From assembly GCA_027574665.1 (NCBI GenBank), contig CM050666.1, positions 7,812,001 through 7,876,000 of the forward strand: a stretch of 64,000 nucleotides of DNA. Reading direction: 5' to 3'. Shown here piece after piece: positions 9,931 through 21,900 of the stretch; the stretch's first letter is position 1; each line of letters starts with the position of its first letter. The translations under genes and the position numbers were made by a program. The DNA is from Rhynochetos jubatus (Eukaryota; Chordata; Aves; Eurypygiformes; Rhynochetidae). The notes beneath the pieces were generated by a model. It worked only from the letters and a program-made list of their open reading frames with translations. It was not told the origin of the DNA and did no database searches.

Positions 9931-12900
9931 AGGGAATTTCGGTTGGTTTTTATTCCCGCTCCTTAATTGTTTTTGTGGCCGTTCTCCTGAAAGCTGGGTT
10001 TCTAACGGCCCGCTGCTGCCACAGGCCTCCTGCCGAGGTCTCCGCCTTCAGAGCGTGTTTGTGTGCTCTCAGAAATATTTCTCTCCCACTCCCGGTGCAC
10101 GGGAGATTAAATTACAATCCCGCAGTGAGCGTGATAGGGCGATTCTTGTGGTAAAGTGCCAATAGTTGGAATTCAAGTCCCTAAGGGCACATGTGTGGAT
10201 CTGCTTGAAAGTCTGGGGAGGGAGCCTGGGCTGCAACCTGCCTGGCAGGGCTGTCAGGTGTAAGCAGCCAGCTCGAAAGGTATCCAGCTGCTCTGCCCTT
10301 CGTCCCAGCCCTGGTGAGTGGGGTGTGCGTGGGTTTCTCAAGTTGATGTTTTCTCAAAACTTCAAGAGCGTAGTCACAACACCGCTGGAAAACACAGTTA
10401 TTCTTTCGGTGATGTTTCTGCCATCCCTGATTTCAGAAGAGACGTCTTACAACCTCCATCCTTGTCAGCTGAGACTTCCTCCCTAACACGGCTTAAGGAC
10501 TTGGATGTGACTTGGTTCAGCAAGTTAGTGCTTAGCCAAGGACAAGCTGTCTCATCTTAGGCTCTTGTTCCCCATACTCTTCGTGTCTGCTCCCGCAGCA
10601 CTTCAGCGGTAGGGCCTGCATGTTCTGGGTTTTACAATGTTCCTACCACGCTCCGCTTTGTTGAAGCGTTTGCTATTGTAAAAGTCAAGAACAGGGATTG
10701 GGGATGTTCTAAAAAACCCTAAGTGGAGAGCTGACTCTGTGCTGTGGGGCTGGGGATAACTAGTGAAGACAAGGAGTTAAGGGAGACTGGTTCTGTTTAG
10801 GTATGTGCTGAATGGTCACTAGGGGAATTTGACAGAAAACAGGGTTTGAACGGCTTGTCTCCCTAGCTACCATCTGGTGAGTTTATCAACACTGAATGGA
10901 TTTTTGTTGTTGCTGAAAGTGATTTTTAGGTACTTAAATTGCCTTAAAAAATCAAGTTATTTCTGTGCTTTATATTACATTGATGCTCCTGGATGTAACA
11001 TCATTCAGTTAAATGATATGTCTAAACCTAAAGATGAGAAATGCTTACAAAAAAAGCTAGTTTTTTAGGCTGTAGTTGGAAAAGACCCAGTTGATCACTG
11101 CATTACTTAGTTTTGCTTTGCCTAAATTGCTCTTGAACAAAACACAGCTGTTGCATTCCTAAAACAGATTGCAAATTCATTGTGTGCACTGAATCTTTGA
11201 ACTCTTTGGAGCAAGAGTGCTTCTGGATGAGCGCTTTAACAAACAGAGTAAAGGTAGTCTTGAACAAACACTTATCCTATGGCAACCCATCTGCCACGTG
11301 GGCCAGGCTAATGTTCTCTGTTTCAGAGAGGAAGGCAGGAAGCTGTGGAGATGTGGCATAGGTTCTTCCTGAGTTACATATCTGCCAGTGTTCTGTCGTT
11401 CTCCAGTGGGCATATTAACAAGTGGAAGCAGAGAAAAAGTGCCGCTTTTGCAGTGCTTTCATCTCACCTGTCACTTCTGGTGTTTACACAGAACGGAGCC
11501 TGCCCTGTCAGAAGCTGCATTTCTCACATACCTGCCCCGCAGCCAGTTCTGGTTAGACAGCCTGCTTTGTGGAGCTTCTTAAGTCCTGAGCTGGCAAAAA
11601 AAAAAGAAAGGGAAAGATAGCTAAAGAAAGCAAAGCAGAATAAAGGTGCAGCAATCTACTTACTTATGCTTCTTTACACAAAATGTACTTGGAACACAGA
11701 AATACAGGAGGAAAGCATTTTTACGAATTCTTGTAGCTGCCTACAGGCAAAACAGTGAAGCAACCCTGTGTGAAGCTATGTGCTTGGGTGTAGTGCAGCA
11801 TACCTGAAGTGTCAAACGCAGGGATCCCGGCTCAGTTTTGGACTACTGTGATGAAGAGAAACCTCATTTTGCAGTCGGGAAAAGGCTTCAGTTTTTGCTG
11901 GGTAGACTAAGTTTTTGCTTGTGGAGGAAAAGACTGGTAGAGCTCAAGGCCAAGACAGGAATCTCGTATTTTGAAAGCACAGGCCCTCTTCTCTTAATCC
12001 ATGTAATTAAGGACCAAAACGAAAGTTGCTGGTTGTGTGAGAAATTGCCAAACATTTACTTTCTTTCTCATGTGATGCTGTGTATCAAATCAAAATGGAG
12101 CTTTAAAGGTTAAATAAACTTTTCAGTTTATCTGAATCCCCCAGTAAAATAGATGAGGCGAAGGTAAGGAAGTAGGAGAAAGGATGCTGAAGGCTTTAAG
12201 AAAAGGAAAGATAAGGGGAGGGGATGGCACTTACAAGACATGTAAATGTTTGTGTAAAAGTTGTAAAAGATGCAGAAGTGATGTCAGATTAGGAAGTGAG
12301 TTCGCGAGAGGTCACTGTAGCTTAGATCCAGTGATCTGCTGTTGCAGGCTGTCACAGTAGCGTCCCTCGCACACAGTTGGCAGTTCAGTGGAAAATACGT
12401 TCAAACATCACAGTGTCAATATAAGCAGGTTTAACACTATGAAGATGTTATTGGATGTACCTTGCTGACTTCTGGCATTGATGCTTGTTCTGTATTTCCT
12501 CAGTTTGAGACTCTTCTAATGCTCCAACATCACAGAGTGTATTTTACATGATGATTAGTAATGATGAAGGATTTCTCTATAGATCAAAGTGCTACTGGGA
12601 ATCGAGTTTGGCACACAGTTCTGCAGTTCTGCTTCTCATTTGTGCATTGTCAGATACTTCTTTCACACCCACACAGATGTGTGCGTCATGCTTTGGGGGG
12701 CCCAAGCCCCCTTGGCTTAGGAGACAACAGATGGTCATGTTTAGCTTGTCCTTTCAGTTGCTTGGAGGCATAAACCTTTGTGTCTTTGCAAAGGAGGAAC
12801 ATTCTTCCTCCACCGCCACCCAGGATTGCTGTTGAGAAGGGAATGGGGTAAGGAGTAACATTTGTTAGGTCCAACAAGGAGTTTCTAAATGCTGTTGCTT

Positions 12901-15900
12901 CTCTAAGGCTACATGTGTCTCTTACACAGAAGCAGTTGGATATCTCAGACTAACCCCTTGAATGTCTTTACTAATCTAAAATGAATTATTTTAATAGTCT
13001 TCTGCAAATCCAGCTACCATAGCCAAACACTAGCTGAGCTAGCCAGCCACTTGCGTTTCCTGGCAGGATTTGTGCTTAAATTGCTAATCCAGTGAAGCTT
13101 TGCAGATGTTTCTACTTTGAATAATTCATTTAAATCAATGGAACTGTCTGTCTTGTATGGAGCTAAATACATACATAAAATTCTGAAGATTTGGGGCAGG
13201 CTTAAGTAATCTTGTTTTGCAGAATTTTAATTACCATACACTCTTGGGTAAGAGCTATGCATTGTGACAGTCTGTGGAAATGGGTCAATGTGAATGAAAA
13301 GTTCATTAGTTACTTGCAGCGCTTTAGAAATTAACCTGAAATTTTACTGACTCGTACTGGAACAGAGTATGAGGTGAAATCACACCTCCAAATACAGGAA
13401 TTTCCACTTTCCCTTGATAGGAGCTGAAACTCGTATGGCCATCCTGTGACATGGCCAAAAACCAATGTGACATTCCAGCAGCCTTCCTGTTTGAGGAGAC
13501 TTTACTGCAATAACAGTGGTGAGGCTTAGGCTTCCTGTTCTGCCCCCTCCCAAACGATTTGCTGTGTTTCATCTCTTGATTGCCTCAGCATCCTGTTTTG
13601 TGTCTTTGTGTTTCACACTGTAATGCTTACATCCAGGGTGTGGCCCCGGCATCTTTATTTTCAGCATTTCCCTGCTTTTAGAATAGTTAATTCAGCAATT
13701 CTGATATTTTCTGGGTTTGTGTGATGTGAGCATGAAGGGGGGAATTTTATCTTGCCTCTGGTTTACACAACCTCGTCTTAAAATTCCCTGTAGTCCCTTT
13801 GTCTATGAAAACTACCGATACTCTGTCTAGTATGAGCTCTGCTTTTAATAAATCCCCTCAACTTTCTTCCTTCTACCTATTTTGTACCATTTGGTGTATG
13901 TTACTGTAGTGCACCAGTATTTCTCATTGCTAGGAACACGTTTACAGTCCCAGTGATCCACTCACTTCAGACAAGAAAGTGAATTTGCTGTGTGGTTGCC
14001 TGCAAACAAGTTTTCTGGTTTTCATGGGACCTGTTGTGCTTGGTAGCGAAAGCAAGCATGGGATTAGCAGCAACAGCCTGCACTTACAGCACGCTACAAG
14101 GGCCTGTAGTGACAGGACAAGGGGTAATGGGTTTAAGTTGAAAGTGGGGAGGTTGAGATTGGATATCAGGAAGAAATTCTTCATGAGGAGGGTGGGGAGG
14201 CACTGGGACAGGTTGCCCAGAGAAGCTGTGGATGCCCCATCCGTGGAAGTGGAACCTGGTCTAGTGGAGGGTGTCCCTGCACATGGCAGGGGGATTGGAA
14301 CTGGATGGTCTTTGAGGTCCCTTCCCACCCCAACCATTCTGTTATTCTATAAGTGTTCTCACTGGTTTGTGATCAATAACACTAGAATTGGAAGCCTTGA
14401 TAAAATTAATGCATAAGAGGCATGTGGCACCTCTGCTGTTTACTCGTTAATTTAGCAAATGGTTAACAAACCATCTCTGGTAATTTTGGGTGGTGGTCCA
14501 GACTAGCTTATTTTCTGTTGCAAGTGGTTTGTCCAGTGCTGTGTCTGAACTGATGGCGGGACAATCCACAGCTTGAGAGGAATGGTGTGCAGGTCACAGT
14601 GCACGTGTGTCTGGATAATAAAGTTTTTGGCAGTTCTGACCTGCCTCCGACAATATATAGAGGCTGGACAAACTCTTACTTTTGTGATTAGTGAATTGCT
14701 TTTCAGAATACGTTCTTAATTTAAAATTCCCAGGGAGTTTTGCCTGTTACAAGATACTCTTGATAGTAATTTTGGGAAAGAATCACTTTGCCTTTAAAAA
14801 GAAAGTGTATGTATGGGAATGCCTGCAATACAAGACAGAGAAAACTTGATGAAACGCGAACAGAAAGATCAAATCTATAATGATGAGGAAGCTTTTAGGG
14901 GTGGCTTGCAGGTGTTTAAATGAGTTTCTTTGGTTCTGCTTGGAAAGCTGAAATTGTCTTTCACTGGAACTTGTATATTTTCTCTCCGAAGCTGTGTGAA
15001 ACACCCTTTCTGTTGCTGTTTGAATGGGGCATCAAGGTAAGAAAAACTCAGTTTTGAAACAACAGGTTTAGGGCTTAATTGAAAAGTGCCTTTGTGGAAT
15101 TACGCCTCTCCCATTCTGCTCTGTGGTTTTTCTTCTTGCTGAGAATGAAATGGAAGTAGCAGGTGACTCTCCATTGCACATGTGCTGTAAAAACCGTTGA
15201 ATGATGACTGAAGGGGCCTAAAGAGATGGATTCTGGATTCTAAAGCTGCTGCTCTGATAGTTTCAGAAGAAAATCTGGAACAAGCTGCTTCATGTAAAGA
15301 TGGAAATATAAGAGATTGAAGTTCTGTGTGTGGCACTGTTTATATATTTGGTTTGATTCCATCTTGTTTATCTACTGCAAAGACTTGATGTTATTAACAC
15401 AAGAAACAACTTCCTATGCACTGTAGGGTGTCAGATGTTCTCTCCTTGGCAGATAGGTATTTGTACTTTTCTGGTCACCAGCACCCTGCAGACTCTGGGT
15501 GCTGCTGTAATAAATACTAATGCTTAGAGCCACTGGAGTGGAAACATTCTGTAGTTGATTATAAGAGTAAAACAGGGGAGGGATATAAAAGTGGCAGATT
15601 GGGGAGAAAATACTGAATACAAGCAGCTTTTGTTTATGAGGAAACTTGTGACCTGCTATTATTTTGGCAGTATGAGAGGATCTGTCACTTGCTAGAGAAC
15701 TGCTAGCATTTGCAGATCTGCACTAAAACCACTTTGCTGATAGGGCTGTAACATGCTAGAAACACACACTGAGTCCAGAGTGAAAAACTTTGCTTTACTG
15801 GCCAAGCTGTATGTATGTGATCTGGAGCCACGGAGCCTGCGTGGCACATAAGTGCACAAATATATCTTCCCTCCAATATAAGCCAGCTGCAGCTGACTTA

Positions 15901-18900
15901 CGCTAGAAGCTTTTGCTGGCAGATACAGCACCTCTTCGTTCCCCAATATAGAATCATAGAATGGTTTGAGTTGGAAAGGAGCTTAAAGATCATCTAGTTC
16001 CAACCCCCCTGCCATGGGCAGGGACACCCTCCACTAGCCCAGGTTGCTCCAAGCCTCATCCAGCCTGGCCTTGAAGACAGCCAGGGATGGGGCACCCACA
16101 GCTTCTCTGGGCAACCTGTCCCAGTGCTCCCCACCCTCTCCGGGAAGAATTTCTTCCTGATATCCAATCTAAATCTCCCTGCTTTCAATTTAAACCCGTT
16201 ACCCCTTGTCCTGTCACTACAGGCCCTTGTAAAAAGTCCCCCCCAACTTCCTTGTAGGCCCCCTTCAGGTACTGGAAGGTGCTGTAAGGTCTCCCCAGAG
16301 CCTTCTCTTCTCCAGGCCGAACAAGCCCAATTCTCTCAGCCTTTCTTCATAGCAGAGGGGCTCCAGCCCTCTGAGCATCTTTATGGCCTCCTTTGGACTC
16401 GTTCCAACGGGTCTATATCCTTCTTACGCTGAGGGCTCCACAGCTGGATGCAGTACTCCATGTGGGGTCTCACAAGAGCAGAGTAGAGGGGGAGAATCTC
16501 CTCCCTCGCCCTGCTGGTCACACTTCTCCTGATACAGCGCAGGATACAGCTGGCTTTCTGGGCTGCCAGTGCACACTGCTGGCTCATGGCCAGCTTTTCA
16601 TCCACCAGTACCCCCAAGTACCCAACGTATGCATATAGATAGATATATACACACACATACTCTGGAAGGAAAAGAGGATCCTACAGTGGTCCTCTGGCCT
16701 GCAATGCCACTGCTGCCTTGTCGCCATGACTTTGGTGATCATATCTAGGAAGAACATCATGTAACCTTTTTTTATTTGAAAGGTGACAAGTGATCAATGA
16801 TTCAGCTAATAGAGTTAGTAATCTCTTGTGCTTCTCTTTATACAGAGATTTCCTGGAAGCACCGTGGGTGTTTGTGGCAGGGGGATGTGAATTATTTTCC
16901 TTCCAAAAAAAGTAAATAATAACTCGGAAGGCTTTGCGTAAACACTGGGTGTTTGGTATGTGCTAGTGAGGCTTTGTACCACTCTCCACCAGGTTACACA
17001 GCTCCAAGTGCTGAGGAGCAGCTGCTCAGAGCCTGCCATCTGCTGCACTACGCTGCTTTCTCAAAGCTGCTGTAAGCTGCGGGCACAGAGCACAACAGAA
17101 AGGCTGTCATCTGTTTGCAAGCCTTCGGAAAAAGCGTGGTCATAGTTGAGGCTGTGGATGAGATGGTGGCCTGACCTTTGATGCTCTAGTTGCTTTCCCC
17201 TTGCCCACAGGGCTGTTTGCTAGAGACTTCTAAATAAATCCTTTTAAATTGTAAGAGAAGAGGTGGTGGGGGCATCTTTGGACTGGTGACTTGTTTGCAA
17301 CACTCACTGCAAGCGTGCTGTGGGATTAATGACGCAAATAAAAGCAAGAAGTGATCTTACTAGAGTTTCTGCTTCCTGGAGAAACTTGTGTATGTTCTTT
17401 TCCTTTTGAAGGCTGTTATGTAGGGGGCCAGAAACAGCCTTATGATTGATCTGACCTACACGAATACACTGTGGCTGTGACTGCTGGTCTTTTAGAGTGA
17501 AATAAAATAGAGAACTAAACTGTACTGCAGAAGAGAAACAAGGTGAACAAGAAGAGAAGTGAGTTCTGTTCTGAAACTCAAGCCAAATCTAACTACGCAA
17601 AATATCACAATTGCTTTCTACTTCCGTGCGTAACTTTATTTTGGCCCTGAGGTACGTGTATCAACAGAAGCTTTGCATAGCTCCTGTTAACAATACTGTA
17701 TGTGTCCAGTAGACTGGAACCTTTCAAGGAGTATGGTGTATAAATTTCAGTGTGTTTTTATTAGCATGAGTATTGCTTTACTCTTTAACTGACTACTATC
17801 ATCTATACTCAAGTTCTTAAAGGGAGGCTTGTATTTTACCATGAAGTGGCTGGAGGATATCAACTCGGTGCTTCAGCCACTGGTGATCTGAGTTCAGCTG
17901 GTGGTGAAGCTACAGTGCCTCACCTGCATTGTTACAACATGCATGAATTTTATTTATTTAAGTTGTGGTCAAAACACACCCTTTTTGTTCGCAAAGAAAT
18001 AGCCTGTAGCAAAGAAAATCTAAGGCTGTTTACTACTAGCCTGTGTAGGCTGAAGCTAGGTAATTAGTGTTGCATGTGTCATAGAAATGGGGCTGGCACA
18101 TGTTTCTTCTAAGACTCTTATGAGAAGGTAACATCCTTCCTACGTAACACACCCCACCAGCTTCCCTCTTCTTCCCAACACGGTTGTTTTCCCACTTAGG
18201 AAACAGCTACAGTATTTCTTCTGATTCATGAAGATTAAATTGTGCTTGGTTCAGCCTGTCAGCAGGGTGTCTTGGGCTTCTTTGAAAGAAAGATTTTAAC
18301 AATAAGTGACATTCTTCTTTGCCTACAGAAAAGGTTTGAAGTCTGTTATGGTGACTGCAGTGGGCTTCTACTTTTACACTGGTTGCCATAGGTACTGTGC
18401 CTGCTTCCAGATACTCTAGCCAAGTGAGACCTTGTAGCTCTTAAGGAAAGAAGCAGTTCTTACTCTTCTTTAATGATGTGTTTTGTTAGCTGTTGCAGTC
18501 CCTGATTTAGAGGATGAAATTAGAACCGATAAATATCTAAACTGAATGGAAGGTGCCATTGCCTTACTTGAGCTGGTGTAAGAACCAGGCTTGTCAGTGT
18601 GGTAGTACTAGTCTTAAGAGTTCATAAAGCAATCAACAAGTATGTTCTGTTTGGAACTGAGGTTGAACTAAATAGGTAGGGTCATTTTTTAGGCTTTTGT
18701 TTCTTGTCAGTGTGTCAGAATCAACTGCTCAATGTTGTTGTTGCTGGGGGCATAACAAAATCCCCAAAAAGTAGCCATTTTCTTAGTACAGATTTGCAAA
18801 ACTGTGGAGGGGGAGGAAATGCATAGGAAGCGAAGCTGAATGAAGCATATCAGTACTAAGGAATCTGAATTTCCATTTTAGGAACTGGGTGGCAACTGGG

Positions 18901-21900
18901 AAAAGTTGAAGGATATGACATAGTAACTCATAAACCTTTCCTTTGTTACAGGCATCCTGTAAGCAGAGGTTTATATTTGTGAATTATAGCACTTAATGTA
19001 TTGCCTTTTGTTTAAGCTTCTTTTTACGGACCCAGATCAGCAGGTCAGGGCTCTGGAAAGGAGGAGTCTACAAAGTCTAAAATCAAAGCACTAAACCCTC
19101 TTCTGATGCCGAGCTGGAAACCCAGGCTAGATTTTAATTTTTTCTCCAGCATAACAGAGAAATTCTGAAGATGACTGAAGCTGTGGCTCTCACTCCTTTT
19201 AAATGCAGAGCTGTTTCACTTAATATTTTTTGTCTCTGTTCTTGGAGCTGAAATCTACTTTAAGTAAAGCCTCTGACTTTCAGCAGCATCAGCTACACAT
19301 CTGCCATTGTTTGCATGGCTTGTGTTTTCATATTCCTTTCTTCTCCACCTATACAAACAAAAACAGGAAGCAGGATTTTTAGGGGTGGGGATTGCCATAT
19401 CCTTCTCAGATGTTTCTTGCCTGACCTTTTAAAAGGTTGTCTCTTAGTGTCAGAGTGATTATAAGCAGGCATTGTTACTTTTAACTTGGATAGGAAAGGA
19501 ACTGAGCCCCTAAACATATTAGCTTGGAAAAAAAAAAGCCAATTTCTGCCTTTCCTTGATGTGGTTTGACTGCAGCTAGCCCTGAAAGGACTGCAAACAC
19601 GTTGCCATCTATTTGAAGTACCGAAATGACTCATTAAAGGAGGCCATCACTGCTACAGAATGCATAGCATAAAACAGGCTTCTGTGAGCAGCCTGCTGAC
19701 TAACACAATGCTTTCTGTTTGCTGCCACAGGAGGTACTCGGACATGGCTGTGAGGATATGACAAGGCCTCTCTTTCAGAAACACAATGGCAAATGCATTT
19801 CAGCGTGTCACTGGGATCTAAAACCTCAGTCTTCCCCTCCCAGCTCCTCTGTACGCACAAAACCAGTCATCTCTGAACCTCTGCAGAGACCAGATTCTTC
19901 CACCATTTCTTACTCTGCAGCCAACCAGTTTTATGCAGGACTTTCTAAATGTTTCCTGGCAAAACAAAGCCTTGTCCTTGACTTGCTGCAGGTGCCTTAA
20001 TGTGTTACTTGCTTTGGTTGTATAATTTGATACTTTGTGGGTATCAAACACTCCATGAACAAAAGATGAAATGCTTTTTATGGATGTCCATGCTTAGTCT
20101 TCATTGTGCTCTTGGAAAATGCCTGGAATATGTGTGTTATGTACTGTAATTGTTAGTGCCTGCCATGGAAATATAGTGAATATAAAAGAACTATTTTCTA
20201 GTAGCCCTCTTTTAAAGTTGGATGGGGCTTATTTGTTTACAGAATCAACAGCACTATAGCAATTATGTGCTTCCTATAAAGCATGTAGCTTGCATAAAGT
20301 ATTGAGTATAAAGGAGAGGGTGTGTAGATCATGTAGCGTTTTATTGTATTGTAGATGCTTACCTAAAAAGTTCAGCTGAATCACAAGTCTTGGAGTCTTT
20401 GCTTGGTCCCCAGTATCAATTCTTGGCACCTTTTTCCTGGGTGATTTCTTTGGGGAACTTCCAGTCAGGAGAAATTGAGTGTTAAAGGGCTGTAGGTTTG
20501 TACTGAGCGTGACTTTTCTTGTGGAGGGAAGGGAACTGGAGTCTTAAGTCACCTTTTTGAAGGTGCTCATGTGCCACAACGCAGAGATCCTGATACTGTC
20601 TGTGGTGAGACAGTTGACTGCAAGCAAGAGATGTTGTGTAGCGAGTGGAAAAATGGTTGCATCCAGGGGCTAGAATTGAAGGGAGTAGCTCTCATCAGAG
20701 ATCTCAAGAGAAGGAGGGTACCGTCTGCAACTGGAGTGTGAGGCAACAGTTTGAGAACGTGATTCATACAATTCTTCCTCTTTGCGTTCTTGAGAAAGCA
20801 GATATCTAACAAGATCTTACTAAAGATTTGTATGAATAAATACTGAACATATGGTTTCTTCTACTAGTTTACTAATGAAGTTGGAATTATTGATTGTTTG
20901 TAATGATTTTTAATTCACTGAGGTGATAAACAGTGAGGTTGTAGCCCAACTTAAGCTAATGCAGTCTGTTTTGCTTTCCCTTCCTTTTCTTACCAGCAGA
21001 GGTGTTTCACCACTTCTTGCAGCATCGTTGATCCATGCTGCAGTTGATGAAGTTCTCCAAACGGACCTGAGTGAATTTGAGCAGCAGAGTGTGGAAACGG
21101 AGGGAGAAGGAGACAAGGAAAGATTCACCTGTAAGTATACTTTTTTTCTTCTGTGGTTTTTGAGAGGCTGTCTGTTGGAAGACTTCAGGGTTTTGAAATG
21201 TTTTGTAGTATTTGGTTAGGCTGTCTGGGAAGCAGCAGTGAACAGAACTTTATTTGCTCCTGCTGGGCACCTGTGGGATGAAAGGTAGCTGTGATGGGTT
21301 TGTGGGCAAGATGCAATCGTGCTGTCTGGAGCCTCAGACTGATTTTGTGGGTTGGATTTTTGAAAAGGGAAGTGAGTTTCTCTTCCCAAAAATGATTAAT
21401 GACTCTGTCCACTGCACTTCCTGAACTGAACTAGTTAAGAATTTCTCTTTTCCTCATTGGATAATTTCACTTAAATTGAACTGATTCAGTTCCTATCTTA
21501 AATTGATAACCTATTTTTGAAGTGCCCTCTTCCCTTTGGTAGGCTGACCTTAGCTAATTACTCCTGTGTTTTGACACTGGCATCATCACAATTGCTATTG
21601 TGCAGCCACGCTGACACCTTACGTTCATCCATATAATCCATCTTGCTTTTGTCTGTTCTTCGGAACCAGATTTTGGGACCTGAAGCCCATCCGCAACCTG
21701 AACATCTTGAAACTTCAGATGTTTCTTGGCAAGCTTCTCAGTAGTCTCTGTGTGTATCAATTATTTCTTCTCTTCCCACCCTCCTCTATAAAGATGGGAT
21801 ACTGAGGGGTGAAGAGCCTGATGCGTGTCTCCTGCCTGCTGCCTGCGTTTTCTCCTGAGTGAATCGGAGAGAAAGCAGACCTTGGTGACCCAGTACTGGG

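Larger units (their letters stand above)
9714..20999 (+). other. PPM1F: PPM1F intron 1 (11.3 kb)
   Basis: This long first intron runs from donor gtgaga to the acceptor ttttcttaccagcag. Its first 200 nt are still CpG-rich. It contains CR1 copies at 14097-14351 (+) and 15948-16627 (-), and a short CA/TAGA microsatellite at 16628-16660. The rest is ordinary AT-rich sequence in which I recognise no exon, RNA gene or other repeat family. Confidence 0.85.

Noticed and set aside
13979-14416. 145-codon open frame in PPM1F intron 1
   Set aside because: It reads through a CR1 3' UTR, which is non-coding in the element.
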